Below, in pieces: positions 53,822 to 64,000 of a stretch of 64,000 nucleotides of DNA. The notes below the pieces were generated by a model, which was not told the origin of the DNA, did no database searches, and was given only the letters and a program-made list of their open reading frames with translations. Numbering within the stretch: the stretch's first letter is position 1; every line of letters starts with the position of its first letter. The position numbers and the translations under genes are program-made. This stretch comes from Otatea glauca (Eukaryota; Streptophyta; Magnoliopsida; Poales; Poaceae), in NCBI GenBank assembly GCA_036346275.1, contig JAYEVK010000200.1, positions 186,001 through 250,000 of the forward strand. Direction: 5' to 3'.

Positions 53822-56442
53822 ATGGCTCACCAGGCTGTAGATGACGACTAGCCCTTTGAGTTGGTAGACCCAGTCGTTGACGGTCGTCACCGTGCACACT
53901 TCGCCACCGCTTCACCAGAGGAGGGACAGGACCCTCAGGAGCTGTGCGTACTATGGCCGAGGCCACCGCGGGAGCTCTGGACCCTCGATCCACGTTGGAT
54001 CCCCAGGTAACGTAGTTATCTTTTAATTCCAAAATATTCTCGATGCAGTATCATAATCTGCTTTAATTAACTAGTGCGGTGCTCATATTAATTTAATATT
54101 TACATTTCAGATATCTTTGAAAGCAGGATTGCCGCCATCGCACGGATGGTGGAGGCACACGCAGTGCGCAGGGAGGGACGCGAGTCACCGGTTCCGCTTG
54201 TGAGTCCCTCTCACCGCTCGTGGATCGGTGGAGACCGAGACGACACCTTCCACTTACCTGTCGGGAGATGGCGATAACTTTGGAGGACGTCTCCTACCTC
54301 CTCGGTCTCCCGATTGGTGACCCTGTGGTGCCGCAGACGCCGACCCGTTGTGGCGGGATGAGGTACTTGCGCGGTTCCATGGTGTGCTACCGCTGCGCGC
54401 ATCGAGTCTTCACCAAAGACCCATGGTCCAACACACAGTGGCTTCGCGGTTCGTGGTAAGCAACTAACCTTTCAAACATAACTTCGCTTATATATATTGG
54501 CTAGACTAACAAGAAAACTTAAATTTACAGGTGGAGCACATCGTCGAGCCTGCGGACAAGCACAGGGTGAGCCGCCACCTTGAGGCGTACCTGCCCGGCT
54601 GTTTGGCCGGTGCATGTTCACCACTCCCACGGGATAGCGTGGGCAGCACTTCGTCCGATTCGCGAGGGCGATCGCGGACGCACCCTTGACGCCGCGCCGC
54701 AGACTCTCGGGATCGCGGTCCTCTGCGCGACGTACTGTGGGCTCTGCGACGGCTGTGGGCGGATCACCGACGGGTCGATCCTCACCGGGTGTCCACTGCT
54801 TCTGCAGCTTTGGGCATACGAGAGGTTCCAGATCGAGCGCCCCAGGATCGACACGAGTCCTCTTTTACACGATGGTGACGATGATGTCGACGCGCCGACT
54901 ATGGGCACCATCTGGTGTTACCGACGGGTAAGATATTGCAAACCACGGTTGTGAAACCTACGCTTTAACATTTCTCAGTACTAATGGTAATGTTAATTTT
55001 TCTGTCGTCACTGCAGCCTAGGTGGGCACACAGCACGGTGTGGCTTAGCTACCCGCAGTTCGACGCTGCGTTCGACCACCTCACTGAGAACCGCGTACGC
55101 TGGACGCCGTACACAGCGGGAGACATCGAGCTACGTGTGACAGGTGGATTGTCCACCCTATGCACACACGACGCGGCGTACTGGCGTACACGTCGGTTCC
55201 TCGTGTTCGACATCCTGGTCGAGGGCTACGCTGTCCATCGAGTGATGAGGCGATTCGGTCTCACGACAGAGTTCCGGCCCAGTCGGCGGCAGTCCCACAC
55301 GGCGTCCACACGTAAGTTCCCTACATCGATGTTCTCTAATCTATACGGTGTAATGACATGTAATAATGCTATATTTTTGCTCATCCGCAGGCAGACTAGG
55401 AGAGGCGGGCATGGGGGCACCCCATGGCACGTACGTATGGCGCCATGGGTCGAGGAGTGGGGAGGAGCCTTGGACGACGTCCATGCCGAGGATGCGCCGT
55501 ACGACCCGCAGACGTACCAGGGGTACCGACAGTGGTGCACTTCCCGTACCCGTGTGCGTTTGGTACGTGTCGACTCGGATCCTCCTAGACACATCCCCAG
55601 GGTGAGGGACACGTATCCACGCCATACGGACTGGGTTCTGCACGATGCGGTAAGTTTTGTCTAATGTATGATGTATTTTCGTATGGCATTTTCCAGAGTA
55701 ATGTGTTAGGTTAATTCGTAATGTATTTTTCAGACTGATGTGCTAGCCCGGTACTACGAGGAGTCCGGAGCTTCTGCCTCGCCTGCCTCGTGGGGTAGAT
55801 GTGACCAGAGAGGACGTGACCTCCTTCTTCGCGAGGTTCAGGGAGAGCGCCAGACGAACCCTCGAGTTGGCAGGATGCCGCACGCCTCGTGATGTGGTTG
55901 ACGCCGCTCGCGGAGTGCCGCTTACTGCAGGGAGGAGTGCTCCAGGTACATCTTCACACGCCATGTCCTCCCGTCCCACCGTCACACCGACTTACGCGAC
56001 AGGGCGAGCTTCTGGACACGCTGGTCTAGCACCTCACGTCGGAGGTGAGTACTTCGTCACACTTCGTATGTTGTCTAATTATTTTTTGAATGTCACCAAC
56101 AATTCTTCACTTCTTACAGGCTCACAGGCACAGTGGTTCTCCTCTGCAGCTTCACCTGCCCCTGACGACTACGAGGGGCAGTTTGATGATGCAGCCCATG
56201 CGGATTACGACCTCGACGATGGTGACGTGTCGAGATACTTCGTTGGTCCGGATGTGCCTGGATCATCGCAGTTGCAGGGAGCACCACCACCGACGCAGCC
56301 TTCTCAGCCGGTGTACGCTACACCTCCAGCTAGACCACAGAGGGCCCACCACCCACCGGTGCAGTTGACGTACTCGCAGGGGCAGGTTCGCAGGAGGCCT
56401 GCCCAGCCGCGAGGAGGCGCCCAGAAACGGGGGCGCCAGTAG
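53822..56442 (+). pseudogene. Plant mobile domain (PMD) gene, MAIN/MAIL1-like, transposon-borne
   Basis: Seven exons can be read from splice sites: 53822-54009, 54111-54455, 54531-54927, 55017-55311, 55391-55649, 55734-56044, 56120-56442. The PMD signature is clear: PFELVDPVVDGRHRAHF at the start, LVDRWRP then EMAITLEDVSYLLGLPIGDP, the block FVRFARAIADAPLD then TLGIAVLCATYCGLCDGCGR, LLLQLWAYERFQIERP, TIWCYRR with AHSTVWLSYPQFDAAFDHLT, then RVRWTPYT and a YRQW block. The C-terminus is low-complexity, Pro/Gln/Arg-rich, ending KRGRQ. A stop lies early (after VDDD), and single-base shifts are needed in exons 2 and 3, so I call it a pseudogene, but the later exons are open. Host PMD proteins (MAIN, MAIL1) act with PP7L in transposon silencing and development; the transposon versions have no known role. 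Confidence 0.85.
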
Positions 56443-57030
56443 TTTGTTATGTTATTTTAGCTTATGTATTTGGTTATTACGTTGTGACGTGCTTTTCATC
56501 TTATGTATTTAGATGTATACGATATATTTTTGTTATGTTAGTAACCTTTTACTTTTGGTTATGAAATATTGTTATTCCGTGTTACAGTAGCCCTACTTTC
56601 AAGTATGACGAAGTACTAGCGTGCAGCAGCTTTTCAGAGCGAATAGCCTACTCACGGGAGTGCAGCCTTGTCAGGCCGAGTAGACAAGTCACATGCATCA
56701 GCTTTGTCAGCCTTGTCGGGCCGATGAGACAAGTCACATGCATCAGCTTTGTCAGCCTTGTCAGGCCGATTAGACAAGTCACATGCATCAGCTTTGTCAG
56801 CCTTATCAGGCCGATTAGACAAGTCACGTGCATCAGCTTTGTCAGCCTTGTCGTGCAGCTTTGATGATGGGTGACACGTCGTGCGGTATTTCACAGAGGA
56901 TGCCGGCCCATCAGTGATGTAGTTGTGTGAAGCAACCCCTCACCACCACTATAAAACCGGCCGAGGGGTAGACATCCAACACCGCAAACAAGCAATACAC
57001 GCCAACTGAATCTACACAAATTATGGCACG
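56443..57030 (+). other. Spacer with a 45-bp minisatellite
   Basis: From 56670 to 56860 a unit of about 45 bp (GTCAGCCTTGTCAGGCCGAT, TAGACAAGTCACATGCATCA, GCTTT) repeats four times. The frames on the minus strand (56648-56894) with a repeating DKADKADA pattern are translations of it. A promoter for the next gene follows at 56950. Confidence 0.85.
56950..56956 (+). promoter_or_regulatory. TATA box of the third MULE gene
   Basis: TATAAAA with a C-rich context; a CATCCAACACCGCAAACAAG leader begins about 20 bases downstream and the ATG follows at 57031. Confidence 0.6.
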
Positions 57031-58193
57031 ATGTCGTTCTACCGTCGCCTCTTCAGCAAGCAGAAGTCATCCTGCCCCGAGTACCCGGATACTAGTAGCG
57101 TTGACGCCCCAGTTCTGCCGGAGTTGCCCCGACCCAATTGCGACTGCAACCTTCCGGCGAAGATGATGCAATCTACCCACGGAGATACGGCCGCCGCGCC
57201 ACTATCGCAGTTGTGCGCTCTTCGGGTAAACTGCTGGTGTCCATACAATACAGAGTAACATTACCATTTCATGCATCGTTCTTTCTTTTCTCAGCACAAC
57301 GACCGGTGTTGCTTCTTCCAATGGATCGACGGGCCGGAACGACGTGACTACGAATTTGTCTACAACTGCCACGACGCCGACCCCGCTTCACCCGAGAACT
57401 TCAACCGGTGGGAGAGGCCACCAGGATACGTCCCCGTTCTAGAGCGACCATAGTTCAGGGCCGTTGGGCAAGAGGCCAACCAATCGGTGAGTTTCATGCG
57501 ACGAACTCATGCTTCACTCACAAAGTAGTAATTCTAAACCAGTTCATCGCATATAGGAGTTCAAAAAGAAAATTGCGAAATTGCTCGAGTCAAAGGAGAA
57601 ACCTCCTCAGGGGCCACCCGAAAGTCCCGACTTTTGCGAACACGGCCTTCAGGCAGTGGTTGATTCCTGCCACGATGAACTAGCGGACCGGAGATTCTAT
57701 CGGTGCCCCTTGGCCGAGGATGAATGGTGCGGCTACTTCAACTGGGTGGACCCGAGACGTACCACCCACATCTCAAACTTCCGTATGGGATAAGCGGGGA
57801 GCAACCCTCCCGTGGTGCTACTACCGCCGTAAAAGCTGGACCGAGTACGCCTACGGTGTTATTCAACGACCACAGCGGGCATCTTGATTGATCGCAGGCA
57901 CGCTTCCGGTTGTACAAGGACAAGCCCAACACACATCTCCCGCACCATATAGTGGAGTGCGAGCGAAACAGAGCGGCGTCTCGGCAAGTCTCCGCCAACG
58001 CCAACGCAACAGAGGTGCAAGAGGGTACCTCCTCTCAAGAGGAAGGGACAAGGGAAGTAATGGCCGAGGTCCGCACCACGCAACAAATCCTTGATGCGTT
58101 CGCGCACCATCCGGAACCGGGTGGTATTAATATAGGGACGCCGGGAATCGGGATGACCAAAAATTTCATCTTACACACCGAGACGACGGCATA
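57031..58193 (+). pseudogene. Small zinc-finger (GRF-like) gene in the MULE
   Basis: Exons about 57031-57224, 57295-57486, 57557-57793 and 57898-58193, with GT/AG borders. It encodes two zinc-finger-like units. The first is split by an intron and a likely 1-base shift: CDCNLPAKMMQST then NDRCCFFQWIDGPE. The second is cleaner: DFCEHGLQAVVDSCHDELA then DRRFYRCPLAEDEWCGYFNW followed by VDP. The pattern C-x-C/H, R-R-F-Y-x-C, C-x-x-F-x-W-x-D is that of zf-GRF domains, which bind single-stranded nucleic acid in other proteins. Between and after the fingers the protein is charged, with a short coiled-coil-like stretch (EFKKKIAKLLESKEK). An in-frame stop in exon 2 makes the intact product uncertain. 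Its role in the MULE is unknown. Confidence 0.6.
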
Positions 58194-59149
58194 GGCCACC
58201 CATTCGGCGACTCACGGGAGCACCGCGGATCCCATGGAGTTCTTTCATAGTGGGATTGAGCGGTGTCCGAGGACAGATCTTAAAATTTACACGGTCGTAA
58301 TATGCGTAAAATGTGGGACATCATTTCGTTTGTACCAGATAGGCGGAACGATCATTTGTTCCACCATGACAAACAATGCTTTCGTTAGTTAGTTCGTCAA
58401 GCAATTTCGTCACTGTTGTAATGCCTTTGTAATATAATCTAATCTATTGCTTATTTTATCATCTGAACTTTCGGTGCATCTGCCCTTATGTATGTTCAAC
58501 AAATAGTTTAAGTGCTATGTACTAAATATTCATAACATGAGTTGTCGTCGACTATAATAATTATGGGTTATTGCACTAGTGGAAAATACATGCAAAGCAA
58601 GGTGTAAATTTATTCACATGCAATAACGCGATTTGTTCACATGCAATAACGCGATTTTGTCCACATGCAATAACGCACAAGGCTACGAATTGTTCACATG
58701 CAAAAACGCGATTTTGTCCACATGGAATCACGCAGAATGCTGCGAATTGTTCACATGCAATAAGCGTCTGATTTACAATTGTTAGAGTTAATTAATCCTG
58801 TAACAAGAGAGGAGTCCGAACTGAAATATGAAACAAAAGAGTTTGATCTTGATTTAGTTTTGAATGCGTTTCTGATTCTTCGAATTGCCGGTTAAGAGTA
58901 TAAATTCCTAGGTAGTCCTGAAATTTATAAGCAAGTGAACAAAGAGAACAGCAAAATGTGATAGTTGTGTTATACTATAAATATTATTCTCTATGTACAA
59001 TTGTGTTATTCCTTGTGTATAGGTGTGTTTATAATCCATGTGTTGTACCATAAATAATTTACTTCAATCCTAAATCTGTTTATCCAAATGTTTTCACCTT
59101 TTTTGAAGTCTCTGAGAAATTTTTTCAAAAATTTGGAAATTTCCTCCCA
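58194..59149. other. 3' flank of the third MULE gene, with short repeats
   Basis: 58590-58770 holds about six copies of a 24-38-bp unit with CACATGCAATAACGCGATTT and TTGTCCACATG. The rest is AT-rich. No gene. Confidence 0.7.
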
Positions 59150-59334
59150 TGTCGCCCTTTCATTGGGCGATTTCTACATGTCGCCCTACCATTGGGCAAC
59201 ATGATCCCATGTCACCCTACCATGGGGCGACTTGTACACGTGTTGCCCTACTGTTGGGCGACTTCTCCTCTCGCCCAACTGCAGTGCGAATAAGAGGTCC
59301 ACCTCACTGTCCAGTTAGCAAGTCGCCCTATGGT
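59150..59334. repeat. Right array of GTCGCCC...GGGCGAC palindromes
   Basis: Units near 59152, 59178, 59212, 59241, 59268 and 59320, of the form GTCGCCCTACCATTGGGCGA with small changes. The spacer between the half-sites is 6-7 bases, mostly TACCATT. Mirrors the left array, so both ends carry five to six hairpin-forming sites just inside the TIRs. Confidence 0.85.
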
Positions 59335-59424
59335 AGGGCGACAGTAGCACATTTTTGCAATTTTTTGATTTCATGGTATATTTCTGATATTTGAATTATA
59401 AAATATATTATTAAAAAAAAATCC
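59335..59424 (-). repeat. Right TIR of the MULE
   Basis: Inverted match to 49388-49480, ending AATATATTATTAAAAAAAAA plus TCC, followed by the target duplication. Confidence 0.9.
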
Positions 59425-59433
59425 ACTCGGAGA

Positions 59434-60303
59434 TCGACGTCGCTGCTAGTGTGTGTTGATCGCGATTTTCGACTTCCTAAACAAATTTTTTTTCTTGTTT
59501 GCAACTCTTGTATATTTATATATGCATACCACTTTATATTTGTTTAGGAATGCCTTGCATATGTACATTCTATTTCTATATCAGATGATTGATATGGAGT
59601 TCAAATTGAAGTTCTTCTTCCCCGCAACAACACCTAACTCGCCACTTGGTCTTTCTTTAAACGTTGACGACCCAGCCACAACATCGAGGCAGGCGTTATG
59701 TATTTGTGCATGTGACCACACAAATCGCCAATCCAGCTCGTTGGCCGGTGACGACCCAATCGCGTCAACGCACCGTAGCATTAAGCCTCGATGCACAGGT
59801 AAGACCTGATTTGAAGGACCGTAGCCCACCCAGCAGGCGTGAGCAGGGTTGCAGACTCGGCACCTCGCTTGCTCTCTTCTCAGCCTTCTGGGCTCGAAAG
59901 ATGGGACTCTGTTTCTGGTGTTTTCTTTCGAAAAGTAATGGAATCTAACTTGTTGGAGTAGATCTCATTCAAGACGTCAGAATGACAGTGCCGATAAATT
60001 TCGAACAGACCTAATTTATGGACATCAACCAATTCGATTCTCCAACTGTTAGTTTCGTTAGGCAGTATAAAGTATAAATAAGCCGCTAATATTCTAAGCT
60101 TGACAAATATAGTGCCCAGAATAATGGGCCAAGACCCCCCCAAAAAAAACGAAACCCTTCAACATCATGAGCATGAGCATGACATTAAGATGATCCATCG
60201 AAAGTACTTCTCAGAGCACGACTAAAAAATTCAGCCTGTGTCAAACGTAAATCGAGCAATTTCATGTTTATGTGAAGTTCCTGCCACAACATAATCATCT
60301 CTG
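59434..60303. other. Region between MULE and TOM1-like gene, no gene called
   Basis: Continues the split DUF295-like locus for at most a few bases (TCGACGTCGCTG), then AT-rich sequence. 59620-59850 is moderately GC-rich with overlapping 82-118-codon frames on both strands without a domain. About 60120-60303 is probably the 3' untranslated region of the TOM1-like gene. Confidence 0.45.
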
Positions 60304-63082
60304 CTAATGGATAGGGTGGTACTGCGCTGATACTCGTTTAGGAGGAAGTTTGCGAAGGATGAATAGGACAAGGGCAGAGGGCAATATCTCTGTCAACTGT
60401 AGAGAAAGTAAACGAATAAGAATATAAATGGTAGACTAAGAAGGCAATGGACTTCTGATGATACTTACCATATAGTAGAAGAAATCCAGGAATGGATGAT
60501 CCAAAACCTCAAGAGAGAGATCAGGATCAAATGATGACACTGCCACCTATCATAACATTAAAACAGTGTAAATTTATGAACATATGAAAAAAATAGTGAA
60601 AACAATTAAAACAAAAGCACGCATGTAGACCTCATACTGGATTTGTGATTTATAGGCAGTTAAAGGTGTGCAAAACCAAGCCGAACCTAAAAATACTTAA
60701 CTGGTTTTACCAAAATTGATGGTTTATTTAGTATTCAGTATGGTATGAGGTTAAATGGAAACCAATATTTGGTATTGTATTTTGGCCATGAAAACCGAAA
60801 TACTAAATTACTAATGTTCTAGTTGTAGAACCAACTACTATTTAGTCCAGCCCAGTCTTGTGAACCCCCACATGGACTTGCAGTGCCAGTACCACTACCA
60901 CAGTGGCATGCAGTCCTTAGTGGTCATTATTCTAGGTGCAAAACTCTCGCAACCTGCAAGCTATTGAGCACAGACTGCAAGTCTGCAACAAGGCAATATC
61001 CAAGCTGTAGTATAAAATTGTAAATTGGAGTTAATCATCTATATTGTCTTATGCTACTGCAACTGTAAATTTGTGTTCTTAACTGTTGCCTCGTCTAATT
61101 TCAAAAGTGACAATTTGGTATTTACTGAACAGAAGAAAATTAATTTGGTATGTACAATAATGTATTGAAATATTGAATTGTAGTTTAGTAAATTTGATAT
61201 TACTTTCGCATTACCAAAGTTATAAAAAATACACATGACACCAAACAGAAAATACCACACACACAAGGGTACAATGACATGGGTGCACATGCAAGATAGA
61301 GTTGATAGCATCAGGTGATTTTACATCTAATGCTCTGCAGGTGTTCACATAGAGTTATGTTTTGTACCACTAAAGAAATAAGCATCATTCTTGAGAGTAC
61401 TTCTAAAATAAAACGAAGAGCTGGGCAAGAAGAACCAAATGAATGTACTCACCACAACGCATCTTATCAGGAAACAGGTAAAGCAAATTGCTGTCACAGT
61501 CCCAACCTGACAGATGTTTCATAAATGCACAGTTAGCACATAAGTTTACAGCACCAGAGGAGCTTATGCTAGACATGCAGAAACAGAACAATTAAGTACA
61601 GTCATGCATCTATAAACATAATGACATCCAAATAATTGCAATGTTTCAACACTCAAGTACACTCAGAAGTTTTTTGAAACAGAAAGTTGTGCCAGATAGA
61701 CCAACAAAAGTATGTGATTTGTTATCCACAACAGCCTAATATTACAAACAGGAGAGGAAATTTGTAAACGCTACATGTAAAAATAGTGTAATAACCTCAT
61801 AAAGCTTCTTTCTCCGTCCCTTTGATTCGATTGGGAAGCGTCTCAGCATGAAAAATAGCCTAAACAAAAGAAAAAACACACCTTCCAAATAAATCACTTA
61901 CTGAAAGCCACATATGTGCAAAAGAAATTAAACGATCTACCTTCCACCATATATTAAGAAACCCAGAAGAGCTATAAAGGAGACAACTGCAAAAAAAAAA
62001 AAAAAAACCATCAGCGAGCTACACAGCTTAAATAAACAGACAACTTTTCAGGCAAAAGCAAGAACATAGACAATACCTGATATAAATATTTTGCTCACAA
62101 GCTCAACCAGAGGATTATCATTTATTCCAAGGTATACCCAAATAAAAACCTGTAAACACCTTCTATTAGTAATAAATCACTGTACAGAAGGATCAATTGC
62201 GCAACAAGTCAGATCAACTGTGCAACAAGTTGGACACATGTAGATACATGAAAAATACTTGTCGAAGACTGTAAGAATAAATCAATTGACCCATGCATGT
62301 TACTATTGTAATTAATTGAATAAACAATTATCATGAAAAAAGCATACAAGTAATAGAATCACTTGACTAGGTAAAAACCAACCTGAATTACATATATGGT
62401 GCTATTAACTACGATGAATATAATCCTTAGCTTGTCCGTGGGAAGATTCTTAGCCTGGAATACATATATAAATTAACAAATAAATACCTCCATCAGTTCA
62501 TGGATTAAATTTTTGAAAAGGTAAAAGATGTAGTTAGCACCTGATGGTATATTTCTGCCCAGAACAGCACAAGTAACGTATAGGTTGAGAAAAATAGAAG
62601 ACCAGGAAGGTCTAATAACACCAAAGTATACACCTGTTAAAACATAAGAGTTTTGTTGAGCAATCAAACTACAAGGCTAACATTAGAAGTTAGGGAAAGT
62701 CCATCGAGCAGTCCATAAATAAAACTATGAATTGTGAAATGCAAGCATAAATTTCTCATAATTATTAGTACAACAGGAATTTAGATAGTGACTAGTCTGT
62801 ACTACAAAAAAAAAGAACTCGATAATTTTTGGACCAATCAGCTTAGGTGAATGGTTCTTACTTTTGTTTGAAAAAGGAACACATGTGCATGAAATCCAAA
62901 TACGACACCACGAACTGCAAGAGGAACCCCATAGTTGGTGACAACAGATCAAAAGGAAGAGATAAAACAAAATAACAGCACAGCACATTACCCCCATTTA
63001 CTATGAAGTTCATAAGATGGAAAACTTTCTGTGTGGTCCAACCAAATTCAGGCACCCGCAACTGAATTCTAATCAATTGAAC
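60304..63082 (-). CDS. TOM1: TOM1/TOM3/THH1-family membrane protein, 3' ten coding exons
   Basis: Ten minus-strand exons with GT/AG borders and consistent phase: 62992-63082, 62862-62914, 62541-62633, 62383-62454, 62077-62149, 61941-61986, 61796-61859, 61453-61506, 60469-60546, 60304-60396 (stop 60304-60306). They give 238 residues without a stop. Recognisable blocks: [116 protein letters not shown] and the C-terminal [19 protein letters not shown]. The family is a set of multi-pass vacuolar-membrane proteins of about 290-300 residues (DUF1084), known as host factors that tobamoviruses use for replication; the normal cell role is less clear. At least five hydrophobic spans are visible here. 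The first 50-60 residues must lie beyond 64000. Whether it is TOM1, TOM3 or THH1 cannot be decided. Confidence 0.93.
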
Positions 63083-64000
63083 CTGCAAGAGGAAAGAAGT
63101 TAAGCAAACTTATAATGTTGGAGTCAAACAAAAGGTAAAATCATTTTGAGGTATCATAAAGCTTGACTAAACAAAATGGAATAACATTAATGACAATTAC
63201 CACCGTGAATGACATTCATAAGCCCAGATGGAATTAAACTTCATTTAACTCCCAATTGAAGTGCAAATTAATGTCCTCACATGTTTCAGTTCAATGACGG
63301 ACTGACAAATATCTTATATGCGTAGCGCCATTGCGGTAGCGCTTCATTTCATTAATCAATACTCAACAAACATTTCATTAAATCAGTACTCAACAAAATA
63401 ACATTCATCCAAACATTAGCTGAATAGGAACCTCAACATTTGAGAAAAACAAGGTTAATTGCACAATTTAGAAAATACTAGTGCAAAAATAAAGGTAATT
63501 GTAGGAAAATAGTAACAACAGTCCCTTGTCACTCTTCAGTATGAACAGAATCTTTTTAAAATGTTACAGAAATCTGCCCTTTATCTTGTCACTCTGTAAG
63601 ACAGTTTCAACATATGCACTCAAACCACTAAGCTCAAAAGGAATTAAGTGAGATAGATGACATAATCAAACAATGCAGCGCCAAATTAGCTTTTTAAACT
63701 AGCGCAGTAATTACAATTTACAAAACAGTGTGAAAACAGTTTTTCCCTTCCAGACGACTAAAACGAAAACAATCCAAGGAGGAGGTAACCACCAAGTAGG
63801 CGTACACTATACACAATGGAAAAAAACAATAAAGGCAAAACTTAATGCCCATTAGAGGAAGGGATAAATACATTTTTGCCTAGGCTACTTCCACTCAGGC
63901 TTATTTTGGTCCCACTACTTTAAAAATTGTTCAAGTTCAAATTAACCCTTCTACATCAAACCAGCTCAGTTTGGTCCATTTGTTGTAATTTTACCATTTG
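63083..64000 (-). other. Intron upstream of the TOM1-like exons, no exon found
   Basis: Directly upstream of exon 62992-63082 is a TCTTGCAG acceptor. I looked on the minus strand for the family's preceding conserved block and did not find it, so the intron probably exceeds 900 bp. It includes an AT-rich stretch with a repeat of CAGTACTCAACAAA (63360-63400). 63860-64000 resembles a generic grass repeat with no open frame. Confidence 0.5.

Larger units (their letters stand above)
49388..59424 (+). mobile_element. Mutator-like element (MULE), 10 kb, with three gene remnants
   Basis: Terminal inverted repeats of about 95 bp (49388-49480 and 59335-59424) share AATAATATATTTTATAATTC and further blocks. 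The flanks repeat ACTCGGAGA, 9 bp, or 10 bp if the adjacent C is included (49378-49387, 59424-59433); 9-11 bp is the MULE signature. Inside, left to right on the plus strand: arrays of short palindromes, a minisatellite leader, a MULE transposase pseudogene, another minisatellite, a plant-mobile-domain gene, a third minisatellite, a TATA box, a small zinc-finger gene, and again palindromes. All three genes point the same way. Confidence 0.92.

Noticed and set aside
54618..55643. Minus-strand frames of about 100-128 codons
   Set aside because: Shadows of the plus-strand plant mobile domain exons, which have splice sites and family motifs.
56648..56894. Regular DKADKADA-type repeat protein on the minus strand
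   Set aside because: Translation of a 45-bp minisatellite; no start context and no homologue expected.
59453..59948. Frames of 94-118 codons after the MULE
   Set aside because: Overlapping on both strands, no domain, start in AT-rich sequence; nothing supports a gene.

Overview
The window is repeat-rich nuclear DNA from a plant, almost certainly a grass. It carries grass-type CACTA elements with arrays of TCACAGACGGTT-like subterminal repeats, LTR retrotransposons primed by initiator tRNA-Met, a long-TIR Mutator-like element (MULE), and at the right edge a conventional intron-rich plant gene. No bacterial, organellar or viral genome organisation is visible. The species cannot be read from the sequence.

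Layout. 1-6447: right end of a CACTA element (with a small MITE inside), then a large LTR remnant split by a solo LTR, then a second LTR remnant. 6448-17512: a CACTA element that has captured NF-YB and kinesin-14 gene fragments and was then hit by a full-length but decayed Ty3 element (7950-16964, TSD GGACG), itself carrying a Copia-like solo LTR. 17513-26146: minisatellite and LTR remnant, split by a 6-kb LTR-type insertion (18822-24874, TSD GACAT). 26147-34610: two nested CACTA elements (TSDs ATA and TAT), both carrying a fragment of an FDM/IDN2-type gene of RNA-directed DNA methylation and both containing a long inverted repeat. 34614-36840: tandem repeats and a tRNA-like promoter. 36841-44692: a decayed Copia element with a nested LTR insertion (TSD CTATA). 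44693-49187: LTR mosaic. 49388-59424: a 10-kb MULE with ~95-bp TIRs and a 9-10-bp target duplication, containing a transposase pseudogene, a plant-mobile-domain gene and a zinc-finger (GRF-like) gene, inserted in a DUF295 F-box-like fragment. 60304-64000: the 3' ten coding exons of a TOM1/TOM3-family membrane protein gene on the minus strand, whose first exons lie beyond the window.

The only sequence that looks like an intact host gene is the TOM1-family gene. Everything else is mobile DNA or what it captured. The most interesting part is 26-35 kb: CACTA elements holding pieces of the silencing machinery that acts on transposons, placed next to or inside near-perfect inverted repeats and, in the inner element, behind a TATA box with a stop-free two-exon reading frame. 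Next is the three-gene MULE with arrays of short palindromes at both ends. All family assignments rest on reading translated sequence by eye; no database search was possible.
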